A stretch of DNA of 64,000 nt, from contig NZ_JAFCJE010000002.1 of the NCBI RefSeq assembly GCF_018131185.1, forward strand, positions 868,001-932,000. The letters run 5' to 3'. Under the pieces are notes generated by a model. It was not told where the DNA came from. It ran no database searches and saw only the letters and a program-made list of their open reading frames with translations. Each line of letters starts with the position of its first letter. Within the stretch, counting starts at the first letter, position 1. Source of the DNA: Bradyrhizobium diazoefficiens (GTDB lineage: Bacteria > Pseudomonadota > Alphaproteobacteria > Rhizobiales > Xanthobacteraceae). Positions 29,482 to 39,884 of this stretch are shown piece after piece. Position numbers and translations under genes: made by a program.

Positions 29482-29721
29482 CTAGACGATCTCGACCCGA
29501 TAATTCTCGATCACGGTATTCGCCAGCAGCTTGTCTGCGGCGTCCTTCAGCGCGGCTTCCGCCTTGGCCTTGTCGGCGCCGGCGAGCTCGATGTCGAACA
29601 CCTTGCCCTGGCGGACGCTGGCGACGCCATCGACGCCGAGCGACTTCAGCGCGCCTTCGATGGCCTTGCCCTGGGGATCGAGGATGCCCGTCTTCAAGGT
29701 AACGGTAACACGTGCCTTCAC
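29482..29721 (-). CDS. purS: Phosphoribosylformylglycinamidine synthase subunit PurS
   Basis: PurS is the 79-residue bridging subunit that links PurL and PurQ. The sequence contains VTLKTGILDPQGKAIEGALKS in its first strand and helix, and ends in LLANTVIENYRVEI, both typical of PurS. It follows purC by 11 bases on the same strand. Confidence 0.95.
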   Translation of the reverse strand: MKARVTVTLKTGILDPQGKAIEGALKSLGVDGVASVRQGKVFDIELAGADKAKAEAALKDAADKLLANTVIENYRVEIV

Positions 29722-29732
29722 GTCAAATCCCC

Positions 29733-30500
29733 TCAGCTCTTCACCAGCACCGGGCCTGAGCCCTGCGGACGCTCGTTCTCCATGAGGATGCCGAGGCGTT
29801 TTGCAACTTCAGTATAGGCCTCGAGCAGGCCGCCGAGATCCCTGCGGAAGCGGTCCTTGTCGAGCTTCTCGTTGGACTTGATGTCCCACAGACGGCAGCT
29901 ATCCGGCGAGATCTCGTCGGCGACGATGATGCGCATCATCTCGTTCTCGAACAGGCGACCGCACTCCATCTTGAAGTCGACGAGGCGGATGCCGATGCCG
30001 AGGAAGAGGCCGGTGAGGAAGTCGTTGACACGGATGGCGAGCGCCATGATGTCGTCGATCTCCTGGGGCGTCGCCCAGCCGAAGGCGGTGATGTGCTCTT
30101 CCGAAACCATGGGGTCGTTGAGCTGGTCGTTCTTGTAGTAGAATTCGATGATTGAACGGGGCAGCTGCGTGCCCTCCTCGATGCCGAGGCGCTGCGACAG
30201 CGAGCCGGCGGCGACGTTCCGCACCACCACCTCCAGCGGCACGATCTCGACCTCGCGAATCAGCTGCTCGCGCATGTTGAGGCGGCGAATGAAGTGGGTC
30301 GGCACCCCGATGTCGTTGAGGTGCTGAAACAGGTACTCCGAGATCCGGTTGTTGAGGACACCCTTGCCCTCGATCACCTGATGCTTCTTCGCATTGAACG
30401 CGGTGGCGTCGTCCTTGAAGTGCTGGATCAGGGTACCGGGCTCCGGGCCTTCATAGAGAACCTTTGCCTTGCCTTCATAAATGCGACGCCGACGGCTCAT
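29733..30500 (-). CDS. purC: Phosphoribosylaminoimidazole-succinocarboxamide synthase (SAICAR synthetase)
   Basis: PurC joins CAIR with aspartate using ATP. The 255-residue protein has [20 protein letters not shown] at the N terminus, [26 protein letters not shown] and [22 protein letters not shown] as in all PurC. The start at 30500 ([10 protein letters not shown]) matches relatives; an upstream ATG at 30530 is open but adds ten unrelated residues. Confidence 0.96.
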   Translation of the reverse strand: MSRRRRIYEGKAKVLYEGPEPGTLIQHFKDDATAFNAKKHQVIEGKGVLNNRISEYLFQHLNDIGVPTHFIRRLNMREQLIREVEIVPLEVVVRNVAAGSLSQRLGIEEGTQLPRSIIEFYYKNDQLNDPMVSEEHITAFGWATPQEIDDIMALAIRVNDFLTGLFLGIGIRLVDFKMECGRLFENEMMRIIVADEISPDSCRLWDIKSNEKLDKDRFRRDLGGLLEAYTEVAKRLGILMENERPQGSGPVLVKS

Positions 30501-30820
30501 TGGGATGTACCGTGTTTTGTTGAAATCCATGAATTTGGTGTGCTCCGGTTACGAGGACTGCGACCCACAGCGGAGCTGCCGTGAACGGCTGGGAACCCGT
30601 CTCGAATCCTCGGAAACAGAACGGGAACCAAGCCTTCAGGCAACCTATCCGATTGGCTGACCGAGCACAATCGATCCGGCCCTCCGGCACCAACTTATAC
30701 CGTCTCGCCTGCGGCTTAACGGCCCGTTGTTTTGCCGATATGTGCTATCTATGTAGGCATGCAGCCGGGCGGTCGCAACGGAAGGCCCCCCGCTCCATTC
30801 AGAGGGATTTGGAACAAGGC
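30501..30820. other. 320-base divergent intergenic region purC / zeta subunit
   Basis: No gene is seen. The right part has TTGTTT, 17 bases and TATGTA just upstream of the zeta-subunit gene (around 30728-30757), a plausible plus-strand promoter. I see no riboswitch (no purine or PRPP-type motif recognised) ahead of purC. Confidence 0.45.
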
Positions 30821-31144
30821 ATGAGCGAGTTCGACAAGCGCCAGGAAGGTTTCGAGAAGAAGTACGCCCTCGACGAGGAGCAGAAATTCAAGGCGGAGGC
30901 CCGCCGCAACCGACTGCTCGGGCTGTGGGCGGCCGAAAAGCTCGGCATGTCGGGCGATGCCGCCACCGCCTATGCCAAGGAGGTGGTCGCGGCCGATTTC
31001 GAGGAGGCCGGCGATGCCGACGTCCTGCGTAAGCTCACGGCCGATTTTGCCGCCAAGAACGTCGCCGTCACCGAACAGGCGATTCGCGCCAAGATGAGCG
31101 AGCTGCTCGCGGTGGCAGCCGCCGAGGTGAAGGCGGGAAAATAA
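30821..31144 (+). CDS. ATPase inhibitor subunit zeta (DUF1476 family)
   Basis: The 107-residue, strongly helical and charged protein starts MSEFDKRQEGFEKKYALDEE and contains RRNRLLGLWAAEKLG, the family signature. In Paracoccus the zeta subunit binds and inhibits the F1-ATPase from its N terminus; that function is inferred here by family. The F-ATPase operon is not in this window. Confidence 0.9.
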   Translation: MSEFDKRQEGFEKKYALDEEQKFKAEARRNRLLGLWAAEKLGMSGDAATAYAKEVVAADFEEAGDADVLRKLTADFAAKNVAVTEQAIRAKMSELLAVAAAEVKAGK

Positions 31145-31149
31145 TCCAT

Positions 31150-32124
31150 TCAGACGAGCCGCCGGCGCGCAACAACCTTGCGCGCCGGCGATCTTTTTCT
31201 GGCGTCCTTTGAGACCGAGACATGCCGCCCGGCATAGTTGCGGCGGATGGTGTCGAGCAAGCGCTCGGCGGCAGCGCTCAGAAAGCCGTCGCGACGGGTC
31301 ACGAGGACGGTGTCCTGATCCGCGGCAAGATCGCCGACGATGATCGTCGCGATCGAGGCCGCGCGCAACTCCTCTGCCACATGGCTTCTCGCCAATAGCG
31401 CGAGACCGAAGCCGGCCTCCACGAGGCGCTTCTGCGCGGTGAGGCTGTCGACTGCCGTCCATTCGACCTCGCCGAGCCCTTGCGTGAGAAACAGCGCGAA
31501 CACATGGGCTGCGGCGATCTCGCGGCGGCCGCGCGTTTCCGGGAATGCGATCCAGCGTTCACCGCGAAGCTCGGCGAGCCGCTTCACCCGCTTGCCGGCC
31601 AGCGGATGTTCGGGCGCACAAACGACCTGTAACGCCTCGGTCAGCACCAGCTCGCAGGCGAGATCGCCGGCGCGGTCGACGTTGTAGCGCAGGCCGATCG
31701 TGGCCTCGCCGCGCCGGATGAGATCGCTGACCTCCGCGCTGGTCGCCGTCCGCAAGGTTAGCGTGACGGCGGGATTTTCCCTGGCAAACCGCTTCATGAT
31801 GGTCGACAGCCGGCCATCGGCAAGCGTGCCGGTCACCGCCAACGAAACCGGCCCCGCATTCTGCTTGGTCAAAGCGCGTATGGCCTGTTCGGCGTCCTGC
31901 GCCGCGGCGACCGCCCGCTCGGCATAGGGGATCAGCACGCGCCCGGCATCGCTGAGCCGGGTGCGGCCCGCCGCCCGCTCGAACAGGGGCACGCCAAGCT
32001 CCTGCTCAAGCAGCGCAATGCGGCGCGAAATCGCCGGCTGCGAGCGGTGCAGGAATTTCGCGGCATTCGAGATCCCGCCCCTGCGATGAACCATCAGGAA
32101 GGTGTTGAGGGCGTCACTGTCCAT
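31150..32124 (-). CDS. LysR family transcriptional regulator
   Basis: The 324-residue protein has a LysR helix-turn-helix in residues 4-62 (FLMVHRRGGISNAAKFLH, QPAISRRIALLEQELGVPLF) and a periplasmic-binding-like effector domain. The gene is divergent from the PEP-mutase-like lyase, so regulation of that gene is likely. The C terminus is lysine/arginine rich. Confidence 0.9.
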   Translation of the reverse strand: MDSDALNTFLMVHRRGGISNAAKFLHRSQPAISRRIALLEQELGVPLFERAAGRTRLSDAGRVLIPYAERAVAAAQDAEQAIRALTKQNAGPVSLAVTGTLADGRLSTIMKRFARENPAVTLTLRTATSAEVSDLIRRGEATIGLRYNVDRAGDLACELVLTEALQVVCAPEHPLAGKRVKRLAELRGERWIAFPETRGRREIAAAHVFALFLTQGLGEVEWTAVDSLTAQKRLVEAGFGLALLARSHVAEELRAASIATIIVGDLAADQDTVLVTRRDGFLSAAAERLLDTIRRNYAGRHVSVSKDARKRSPARKVVARRRLV

Positions 32125-32164
32125 CGCGGCCTCATGCAAAAAACTGATCTCCTTTGCAAGAATA

Positions 32165-32174
32165 ACAAATTTGT
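32165..32174. promoter_or_regulatory. Possible LysR-type binding palindrome
   Basis: ACAAATTTGT is a perfect 10-base palindrome about midway between the divergent LysR and lyase genes, in an AT-rich stretch of a GC-rich region. LysR recognition sites are often interrupted AT-rich palindromes; the assignment is inferred from position. Confidence 0.4.
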
Positions 32175-32228
32175 CGGATGGCGAAAATGCTCCTAAGGCT
32201 GCATCGACGGACAACACGGAGACGAGCC

Positions 32229-33056
32229 ATGACGAGCCAATTGGACAAGGCGGCGGCGTTCCGCGCGCTGCACGATCGGCCTGGCGCCTTCGTCATTCCC
32301 AATCCATGGGATGCCGGTACGGCCAAGCTGCTCGCAGCAATGGGATTCGAGGCCCTCGCGACGACGAGCCTCGGAGTTGCCAACATGCTCGGCAGCAGCG
32401 GCGTCAGTCTCCATGTCATCCTCGCCAACGCGCGCGAGATCGTCGATGCTACCAACCTTCCGGTGAGCGTCGATCTCGAAAATTGCGGGGCCGATGAGCC
32501 GAAACGTGCGGCCGAAGCCATCCGGCGTGCCGCGGAAGCTGGCGCCGTCGGCGGCTCGATCGAGGATTTCAGCAGCGACCGCGATCGCCCCATCTACGAC
32601 TTTTCCCTCGCCGTCGAGCGGGTCCAGGCCGCTGTGGAAGTGGCGCGCGCGCTGCCAATTCCGTTCACGCTGACGGCTCGGGCCGAGAACTTCCTGCACG
32701 GCCGCAAGGACATCGACGACACGGTTCGCCGCCTGCAGGCCTTCGAGGCCGCGGGCGCCGACGTCCTGTATGCGCCCGGCCTGTACGATCTCGCCACGAT
32801 CCGGACCGTCGTCTCCTCGATCAGTAAGCCGTTCAACCACGTGATGGGCTTTGCCGACCCGACGCTGACAACGGCGCAATTGTCCGCCGCCGGCGTCAAG
32901 CGCATCAGCGTCGGCGGGGCCATGTCGCGCTACGCGCTCGCGGCGTTCCTGAACTGCGCGCGTGAGATGAAGGACAAGGGCTCCTTCACCTATGTTCGCG
33001 AGATGGCTCCGGTCGGCGCGCTGCGCGAGGCCTTCGCCGCGGTCACTCCTCCCTGA
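32229..33056 (+). CDS. Isocitrate lyase/PEP mutase family protein
   Basis: The 275-residue alpha/beta-barrel protein has FVIPNPWDAGTAKLLAAMG near the start, ATTSLGVANMLG, VSVDLENCGADEP with the metal-binding Asp, and LTARAENFLHG. It fits the carboxyPEP mutase/oxaloacetate decarboxylase/2-methylisocitrate-lyase-like group, and lacks the KKCGH cysteine loop typical of isocitrate lyase proper, so a C-C or hydroxy-acid lyase or decarboxylase is likely. Its 3' end overlaps that of cynS by 14 bases, tail to tail. Confidence 0.85.
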   Translation: MTSQLDKAAAFRALHDRPGAFVIPNPWDAGTAKLLAAMGFEALATTSLGVANMLGSSGVSLHVILANAREIVDATNLPVSVDLENCGADEPKRAAEAIRRAAEAGAVGGSIEDFSSDRDRPIYDFSLAVERVQAAVEVARALPIPFTLTARAENFLHGRKDIDDTVRRLQAFEAAGADVLYAPGLYDLATIRTVVSSISKPFNHVMGFADPTLTTAQLSAAGVKRISVGGAMSRYALAAFLNCAREMKDKGSFTYVREMAPVGALREAFAAVTPP

Positions 33057-33531
33057 AGCCGTATTCCGGCACGTTGCCGCTGGCGCCGTAATATTTGTAG
33101 GGCAGGAATTTGCCGCTCATGGTGATCTTGACGCGATCGCCCTTCGGGTTGGCGACGCGCTCGATGCCCATGTCGAAGTCGATCGCAGACATGATGCCGT
33201 CGCCGAACTCCTCCTCGATCAGCGCCTTCCAGGCCGGACCGTTCACCATCACCATCTCGTAGAAGCGGTAGATCAGGGGATCGGTCGGCGGCATCGGCGT
33301 GCCGGTGCCGCGCATCGGCACCTCGTTGAGCATCGCGACTTCCGCCTTCGACAGGCCGAACAACTCGCCGGCATTGGCGGCCTGCGGCTTCGTCAGCTTC
33401 ATCTGGCCCATGATCGCACCGACGATCAGCACCTCGGAATAGCCGCCGATCTTCTCGCAGACGTGCTTCCAGCTCCATCCCTTCTCGCGCTTGATGTCGA
33501 GCAGCTTTTCGGTGAGGTCTTCGCGTTTCAT
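33043..33531 (-). CDS. cynS: Cyanate hydratase (cyanase)
   Basis: Cyanase converts cyanate and bicarbonate to carbamate and CO2, giving ammonia. The 162-residue protein has an N-terminal helical domain (residues 1-85) and a C-terminal catalytic region with IYRFYEMV (Arg and Glu of the active site) and GDGIMSAIDF (Ser), ending in the conserved KFLPYKYYGA. It is the last gene in line behind an ABC transporter of nitrate/cyanate type, in the same direction and 15 bases from the ATPase gene. Confidence 0.96.
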   Translation of the reverse strand: MKREDLTEKLLDIKREKGWSWKHVCEKIGGYSEVLIVGAIMGQMKLTKPQAANAGELFGLSKAEVAMLNEVPMRGTGTPMPPTDPLIYRFYEMVMVNGPAWKALIEEEFGDGIMSAIDFDMGIERVANPKGDRVKITMSGKFLPYKYYGASGNVPEYGFREE

Positions 33532-33546
33532 GTCAGGGTCTCCGTT

Positions 33547-34470
33547 TCAGGCAGTCAGTCCGGGACTGGTCCCGGGAATCCAGGTCTGGCGTTGCTCGTC
33601 ACCACTGGAGGCAACCGTCAGTCCGGGCTTGCCGATATGCACCAGCGGCACATTGCGTGGATCGTGACCGGGCGTCTCGGCGGTAAACGTCTTGCTGCGC
33701 GTCACCAGAAAATCGATGATGTGGTTGCGCAGCGCGTAGTAGAGCGGATGGCGGTGCAAATCGGTGCGGCCGCGATCCCGCGGCAGCGGGTTCTCGACCA
33801 CCTCTGCGAGCACCGCGCCGGGCCCATTGGTCATCAGAAAGATCTTGTCGGCGAGATAAATCGCCTCGTCGACGTCATGGGTGATCATGAATGCGGTCTG
33901 CCCGGTCTCGAGGCAGATGCGCCGGACCTCGTCCTGCAGCGTGCCGCGCGTCAATGCATCCAGCGCCGAGAACGGCTCGTCCATCAGCATCATCTTCGGC
34001 GTGATCGACAGCGCCCGCGCGATGCCGACGCGCTGCTTCATGCCGCCCGACAGCTCCGAAGGGCGCTTGTGCTCGGAGCCGGTGAGCCCGACCAGATCGA
34101 TGAAGGTCTGGGCATGCGCCCTCACCTTGGCGCGGTCCCAGCTCCGCCATTTCGAGCTCACGGCATAGCCGACGTTGCCGAGCACGGTGCGCCAGGGCAG
34201 CAGCGCGTGGCTCTGGAAGATCACGGCGCGGTCGAGGCTGGTGCCCGAGATCGCCTGCCCGTCGACGATCACGGCGCCCTCGCTCGGCGCGTCGAGGCCG
34301 GCAAGAATGTTGAGCACCGTGGTCTTGCCGCAGCCGGAATGGCCAATCACGCAAGCGAACTCGCCGCGGGCCATCGACAGCCACAGATTCTCGAAGATGG
34401 TGGTCGTGGCACCTCCGGCGCCGGGATAGCGCTTCGCGATGGCTTCGATGGAGATGAACTTGTCGGTCAT
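33547..34470 (-). CDS. ABC transporter ATPase, nitrate/cyanate/taurine type
   Basis: The 307-residue protein has Walker A GHSGCGKTT, the signature LSGGMKQR, and Walker B MMLMDEPFSALD followed by the H-loop ITHDVDEA. It belongs with the NrtD/CynD/SsuB group. The last 20 or so residues (about 285-307) are absent in usual members and are encoded by a sequence resembling intergenic GC-rich repeats (TCCCGGG..CCCGGGA). The start is four bases behind the permease stop. Confidence 0.92.
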   Translation of the reverse strand: MTDKFISIEAIAKRYPGAGGATTTIFENLWLSMARGEFACVIGHSGCGKTTVLNILAGLDAPSEGAVIVDGQAISGTSLDRAVIFQSHALLPWRTVLGNVGYAVSSKWRSWDRAKVRAHAQTFIDLVGLTGSEHKRPSELSGGMKQRVGIARALSITPKMMLMDEPFSALDALTRGTLQDEVRRICLETGQTAFMITHDVDEAIYLADKIFLMTNGPGAVLAEVVENPLPRDRGRTDLHRHPLYYALRNHIIDFLVTRSKTFTAETPGHDPRNVPLVHIGKPGLTVASSGDEQRQTWIPGTSPGLTA

Positions 34471-34474
34471 GCCC

Positions 34475-35314
34475 CTACTCCGGAAACGTGACCATGCGCG
34501 TGAATCGCGCCAGGATCTGATCGAGCAGCATGCCGACGACCCCGATCAGCAGGATCGCGATGATGACATTGGTGATCGACAAATTATTCCACTCGTTCCA
34601 GACGAAGTAGCCGATGCCGGTGCCGCCGACGAGCATCTCGGCGGCGACAATGACGAGCCAGGCGATGCCGATCGAGATGCGCATACCGGTCAGGATCGTC
34701 GGCGCCGCAGCGGGGAGGATCACGGTGAAGGCGCGCCTGACGGTGCTGACCTCGAGCGTCCGCGCGACGTTGATCCATTCCTTGCGCACGCTGGCAACGC
34801 CGAACACGGTGTTGAGCAGCATCGGCCAGATCGAGCAGATGAAGATCACGAAGATCGCCGAGATCGAGGAATCCTTGATGGTGTAGAGCGCAAGCGGCAT
34901 CCAGGCCAGCGGCGAGATGGGCTTGAGCACCTGGATGAAGGGGTCCAGCGCCTTGCTGAGCAGCGGCGACATGCCGATCAGGAAACCGAGCGGGATCGCG
35001 ACCAGCACCGCGAGCAGATAGCCGGTGCCGACGCGTGCGATGGAATAGGCGAGCTGGATGCCGAGCCCCTTGTCGTTCGGCCCGTTGTCGTAGAACGGCC
35101 GCTTCAGGTGCTCCCAGAGCTTGGCGCCGACATCGAGCGGCCCGGGCATCGCTGATTTCCCCTGCGTGGCCGTCAGCCCCATCAGCTTGGCGTATTCCGG
35201 GCTCATCGTTGTCGTTGCGCCGGTCGAGCGCGTGGCGAGGTGCCAGATGCCGAGAAACGCGGCGAGCAATGCGATCGAGACGAGACCGGCGCGGAGGCGG
35301 AGGGAGGAGGTCAT
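34475..35314 (-). CDS. ABC transporter permease, nitrate/cyanate type
   Basis: The 279-residue protein has six to seven membrane helices and the cytoplasmic coupling loop of BPD permeases near residue 190-210 (EVSTVRRAFTVILPAAAPTI), as in NrtB/CynB. ATG 35314 has GGAGGAGG directly upstream. It is the middle gene of the transporter operon and follows the binding protein after a palindromic repeat. Confidence 0.92.
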   Translation of the reverse strand: MTSSLRLRAGLVSIALLAAFLGIWHLATRSTGATTTMSPEYAKLMGLTATQGKSAMPGPLDVGAKLWEHLKRPFYDNGPNDKGLGIQLAYSIARVGTGYLLAVLVAIPLGFLIGMSPLLSKALDPFIQVLKPISPLAWMPLALYTIKDSSISAIFVIFICSIWPMLLNTVFGVASVRKEWINVARTLEVSTVRRAFTVILPAAAPTILTGMRISIGIAWLVIVAAEMLVGGTGIGYFVWNEWNNLSITNVIIAILLIGVVGMLLDQILARFTRMVTFPE

Positions 35315-35333
35315 CTGGCGCACCAGCGATACT

Positions 35334-35448
35334 GTGTCCCGGGCGCGGCGCAGCACGAAGTGATGCGACGCAGAACCGGGACCCATGCGGCCACACTGGG
35401 TCCCGGCTCAGCGATGCACCACTTCGTGCTACATCGCGTCCGGGACAC
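35334..35448. repeat. Palindromic repeat inside the transporter operon
   Basis: GTGTCCCGG (35334-35342) and CCGGGACAC (35440-35448) form the ends; AGCACGAAGTG and CACTTCGTGCT form an inner stem. It sits in the 148-base gap between the binding-protein and permease genes and in RNA would form a large hairpin, possibly a 3'-end stabiliser for the binding-protein message. Confidence 0.8.
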
Positions 35449-35462
35449 GAGAGAGCTTACCA

Positions 35463-36845
35463 TCACGACGACTTCCTGATCTTGAAGCTCGCGACATAAT
35501 CCTCCGGCTTGGCCGGATCGAAAGTCTTGCCCATCACCGCAAACGATTTGTAGCTGCTCGCCGGCGGCGACAGGCCCATGTCGGTCATCAGCTTCTTGGT
35601 GTCGGTGGCCAGATACACCTGCTCGGCGACGGCCTTGTAGTCGACGTCGCCCTTAATCTGGCCCCAGCGCTTCATTTGCGTCAGCATCCACACCGCAAAC
35701 GACTGCCAGGGGAACGGATCGAAATCGACGCGCTTGGCGTCCGTCTTCACCCCGCCGAGGCCATCGGCATAAGTGCCTGTCAGGACTTGCTCCAGCACCG
35801 TGACCGGCGCGTTGATGTAATTGGCCGGCGCGATCGCTTCCGCAATCTGCTTGCGGTTCTCCGCCTTGGAGGCGTAGGCGGTGGCATCGACGATGGCGCG
35901 CGTCAGCGCGGCAAAGCTGTTCGGCGCCGTCGTGATGAACTCGCGGCTGGCGGCGAAGCTGCAACAGGGGTGGCCGTCCCAGATCTCCTTCGACAACAGG
36001 TGCATGAAGCCGACGCCGTCATAGATCGCGCGCTGGCAGATGTTGTCGGGCGCGAGGAAGCCGTCGATGTTGTCGGCGCGCAAATTCGCGACCATCTCCG
36101 GCGGCGGCACCGAGCGCAGCTGCACGTCGGTATCGGGGTCGAGACCGTGCTCGGCGAGATAATAGCGCAGCAGGTAATTGTGCATGGAATAGTCGAAGGG
36201 AATCGCAAACTTCATTCCCTTCCAGTCCTTGGGATCGCGCTTGTCCTTGTGCTTGGCCGCCAGCACGATGCCCTGCCCATTGATGTTCTCGATCGCAGGC
36301 ACCGCAAACGGAATGGCGTTCGCGCCGAGCCCGAGCGAGATCGCGATCGGCATCGGCGCCAGCATGTGCGCCGCGTCGTATTCCTTGTTGATGGCCTTGT
36401 CGCGGATCACCGCCCAGCCGGCGGTCTTCACCACTTCGACGTTGAGGCCGTGCTTGGAATAGAAGCCCATCGGCGCCGCCATGATGATCGGCGTGGCGCA
36501 GGTGATCGGGATGAATCCGACCTTGAGGTCCTTCTTCTCGGGCGCGCCTCCTTGCGCAAAGATTTCGGTTGCTGTCTTCAGCGGGAAGAACTGCGAGAGC
36601 GCCGCAAGCGCGGTGGAGGCACCAACCGATTTCAGGAAGGCGCGCCGCGCCACGTCCTGTGGAAACATCGCGCGCATGACCGCGGAGGCAACGACGCCCT
36701 CGTAACGTTTTTCCTCGCTCTCGGCCGGCTCGCAGCGAAGCGCCGTGGTCGCCTGCTCGTGCTCGGCTGCCGAGCGATGCTGGCCACAGGCGCAGCCATC
36801 ACGGAGGTTGCGGTTGGGATCGAACGGATTGTCGAACGTGGACAT
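35463..36845 (-). CDS. NrtA/CynA-type ABC substrate-binding protein with Tat signal
   Basis: The 460-residue protein has a NrtA/CmpA-like binding fold (about 105-450; FIPITCATPIIMAAPMGFYSK). Preceding it is a Tat signal, ARRAFLKSVGAS near residue 67-78, but the protein begins with a 65-residue extension containing CACGQHRSAAEH and LRC, cysteines and histidines that could hold a metal or cluster before export. ATG 36845 with GCAGGAGG is clear. The gene is first in the operon with permease, ATPase and cynS; the -24/-12 promoter is 35 bases upstream. Confidence 0.88.
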   Translation of the reverse strand: MSTFDNPFDPNRNLRDGCACGQHRSAAEHEQATTALRCEPAESEEKRYEGVVASAVMRAMFPQDVARRAFLKSVGASTALAALSQFFPLKTATEIFAQGGAPEKKDLKVGFIPITCATPIIMAAPMGFYSKHGLNVEVVKTAGWAVIRDKAINKEYDAAHMLAPMPIAISLGLGANAIPFAVPAIENINGQGIVLAAKHKDKRDPKDWKGMKFAIPFDYSMHNYLLRYYLAEHGLDPDTDVQLRSVPPPEMVANLRADNIDGFLAPDNICQRAIYDGVGFMHLLSKEIWDGHPCCSFAASREFITTAPNSFAALTRAIVDATAYASKAENRKQIAEAIAPANYINAPVTVLEQVLTGTYADGLGGVKTDAKRVDFDPFPWQSFAVWMLTQMKRWGQIKGDVDYKAVAEQVYLATDTKKLMTDMGLSPPASSYKSFAVMGKTFDPAKPEDYVASFKIRKSS

Positions 36846-36879
36846 CGGACCTCCTGCGCGTCGTTGCAGGAGGAATTAC

Positions 36880-36894
36880 GCAAGGAGCATGCCA
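36880..36894 (-). promoter_or_regulatory. Sigma-54 (-24/-12) promoter of the ABC-cynS operon
   Basis: Read on the minus strand, TGGCATGCTCCTTGC matches the consensus TGGCACG-N4-TTGC with one mismatch, with GG and GC exactly 10 bases apart. Transcription would start near 36868, leaving a short leader with the GGAGG ribosome-binding site. This places the operon under the divergent sigma-54 activator. Confidence 0.8.
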
Positions 36895-36952
36895 CGGCGG
36901 CTCTGCCGTCCACAGCATTGATGACGCAACACTTTCAGTGAATCTTGGCCGC

Positions 36953-37004
36953 TACGAAAAATCGTGATATACGAAAATTCGTAGCTGAATTACGAGATTT
37001 CGCA
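36953..37004. promoter_or_regulatory. Three tandem activator-binding repeats (TACGA..TCGTA)
   Basis: TACGAAAAATCGTGA (36953-36967), TACGAAAATTCGTA (36970-36983, a perfect 6-2-6 palindrome) and TACGAGATTTCGCA (36991-37004) are related. Centres are at about 92, 109 and 130 bases upstream of the predicted sigma-54 start, the usual enhancer position, and abut the start of the activator gene, suggesting autoregulation as well. Confidence 0.75.
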
Positions 37005-38930
<1,926 letters not shown>

Positions 38931-38941
38931 TCGCGGCGTGT

Positions 38942-39820
38942 TCAGGCCGCCTTGGTCGTCACATCTGATGCAATCGGCAGCCCCTGCTCGATCGGCAGCG
39001 ACGGATCGCGCGACCATTCGTTCCAGGAGCCGAAATACATCCGCACGTCCTTCACGCCTGCGTTCTTCAGTGCCAGGAACGTGTTCGAGGCGCGCGCGCC
39101 CTTGAAGCAGTAGAGGTAGACCGGCGTCGTCGGCGAGATGCCGACGGTGGCGCATTCCGCCAGAATCTCGTCCTTGGATTTGAAGCGCGGGCCTTCGGCT
39201 GTAGGCTTCATCATGCGATACCATTCCAGCCACACGGCGCCCGGAATCCGGCCCTTGCGCGGGCAGAAATCCTTGCCGTACGGGGACGAGCTGTCGCCGA
39301 TCCACTCGTCGACGTCGCGGACGTCGAGGATCGCGATGCCGGGCTTGCCGACGGCGGCGAGCATGGTCTTGGCGTCGATCAGGATCTCGCCGGCTTCGGG
39401 CACGATCGCGAACGACGCCTTCGCCGGCATCGGCACCTCCTTGGTTACCGGGAAGCCCGCACCCGACCAGGCGTCGAAGCCGCCATGCAGCACCTTCACC
39501 TTGGGATAGCCGAGCATGGTGAGCAGGTAATAGCCGCGGCAGGACTGGCCGAAGCCGGAGTTCATCGACTGCTCGTAGACCACCGCCGTCTCCTTGCCCG
39601 AAAGGCCGGCAGCGCCGAACGCATCGGCGAATTTCGTCTTGAGCTCGGCCATGCCTTCCAGCGTCGAGGTCGCGAGGAACGTAAAGATCTCGTGCACGTT
39701 CACGGCGCCCGGCAGGTGCCCGGCGGCGTAAGCATCGGGATTGCGGGTGTCGATGACGACACACGGCTCGGTCTTCAAGAGATCGGCGAGTTCGACGGCA
39801 GTGATCAGAACGTCAGTCAT
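38942..39820 (-). CDS. Sulfurtransferase with two rhodanese domains
   Basis: The 292-residue protein has an N-terminal non-catalytic rhodanese domain (residues 5-130; VVYEQSMNSGFG at the place of the active loop, no Cys) and a catalytic C-terminal domain with YLYCFKGARAS near residue 240 holding the persulfide Cys. It could be a thiosulfate or 3-mercaptopyruvate sulfurtransferase; the active loop CFKGAR does not match CGSGVTA of SseA, so the donor is uncertain. Strong continuity suggests it may detoxify cyanide, but this is only inferred from the cyanase nearby. Confidence 0.87.
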   Translation of the reverse strand: MTDVLITAVELADLLKTEPCVVIDTRNPDAYAAGHLPGAVNVHEIFTFLATSTLEGMAELKTKFADAFGAAGLSGKETAVVYEQSMNSGFGQSCRGYYLLTMLGYPKVKVLHGGFDAWSGAGFPVTKEVPMPAKASFAIVPEAGEILIDAKTMLAAVGKPGIAILDVRDVDEWIGDSSSPYGKDFCPRKGRIPGAVWLEWYRMMKPTAEGPRFKSKDEILAECATVGISPTTPVYLYCFKGARASNTFLALKNAGVKDVRMYFGSWNEWSRDPSLPIEQGLPIASDVTTKAA

Positions 39821-39884
39821 GGCAGCCTCTCCGTTGAGGTTGGTGGGTCTTCGGGTGGACTCGTAGAGCTCTAAGGTTTGGAAC

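Noticed and set aside
36945..37004. TTG start giving the sigma-54 activator 20 more residues
   Set aside because: It would place the three binding repeats within coding sequence and has no ribosome-binding site.
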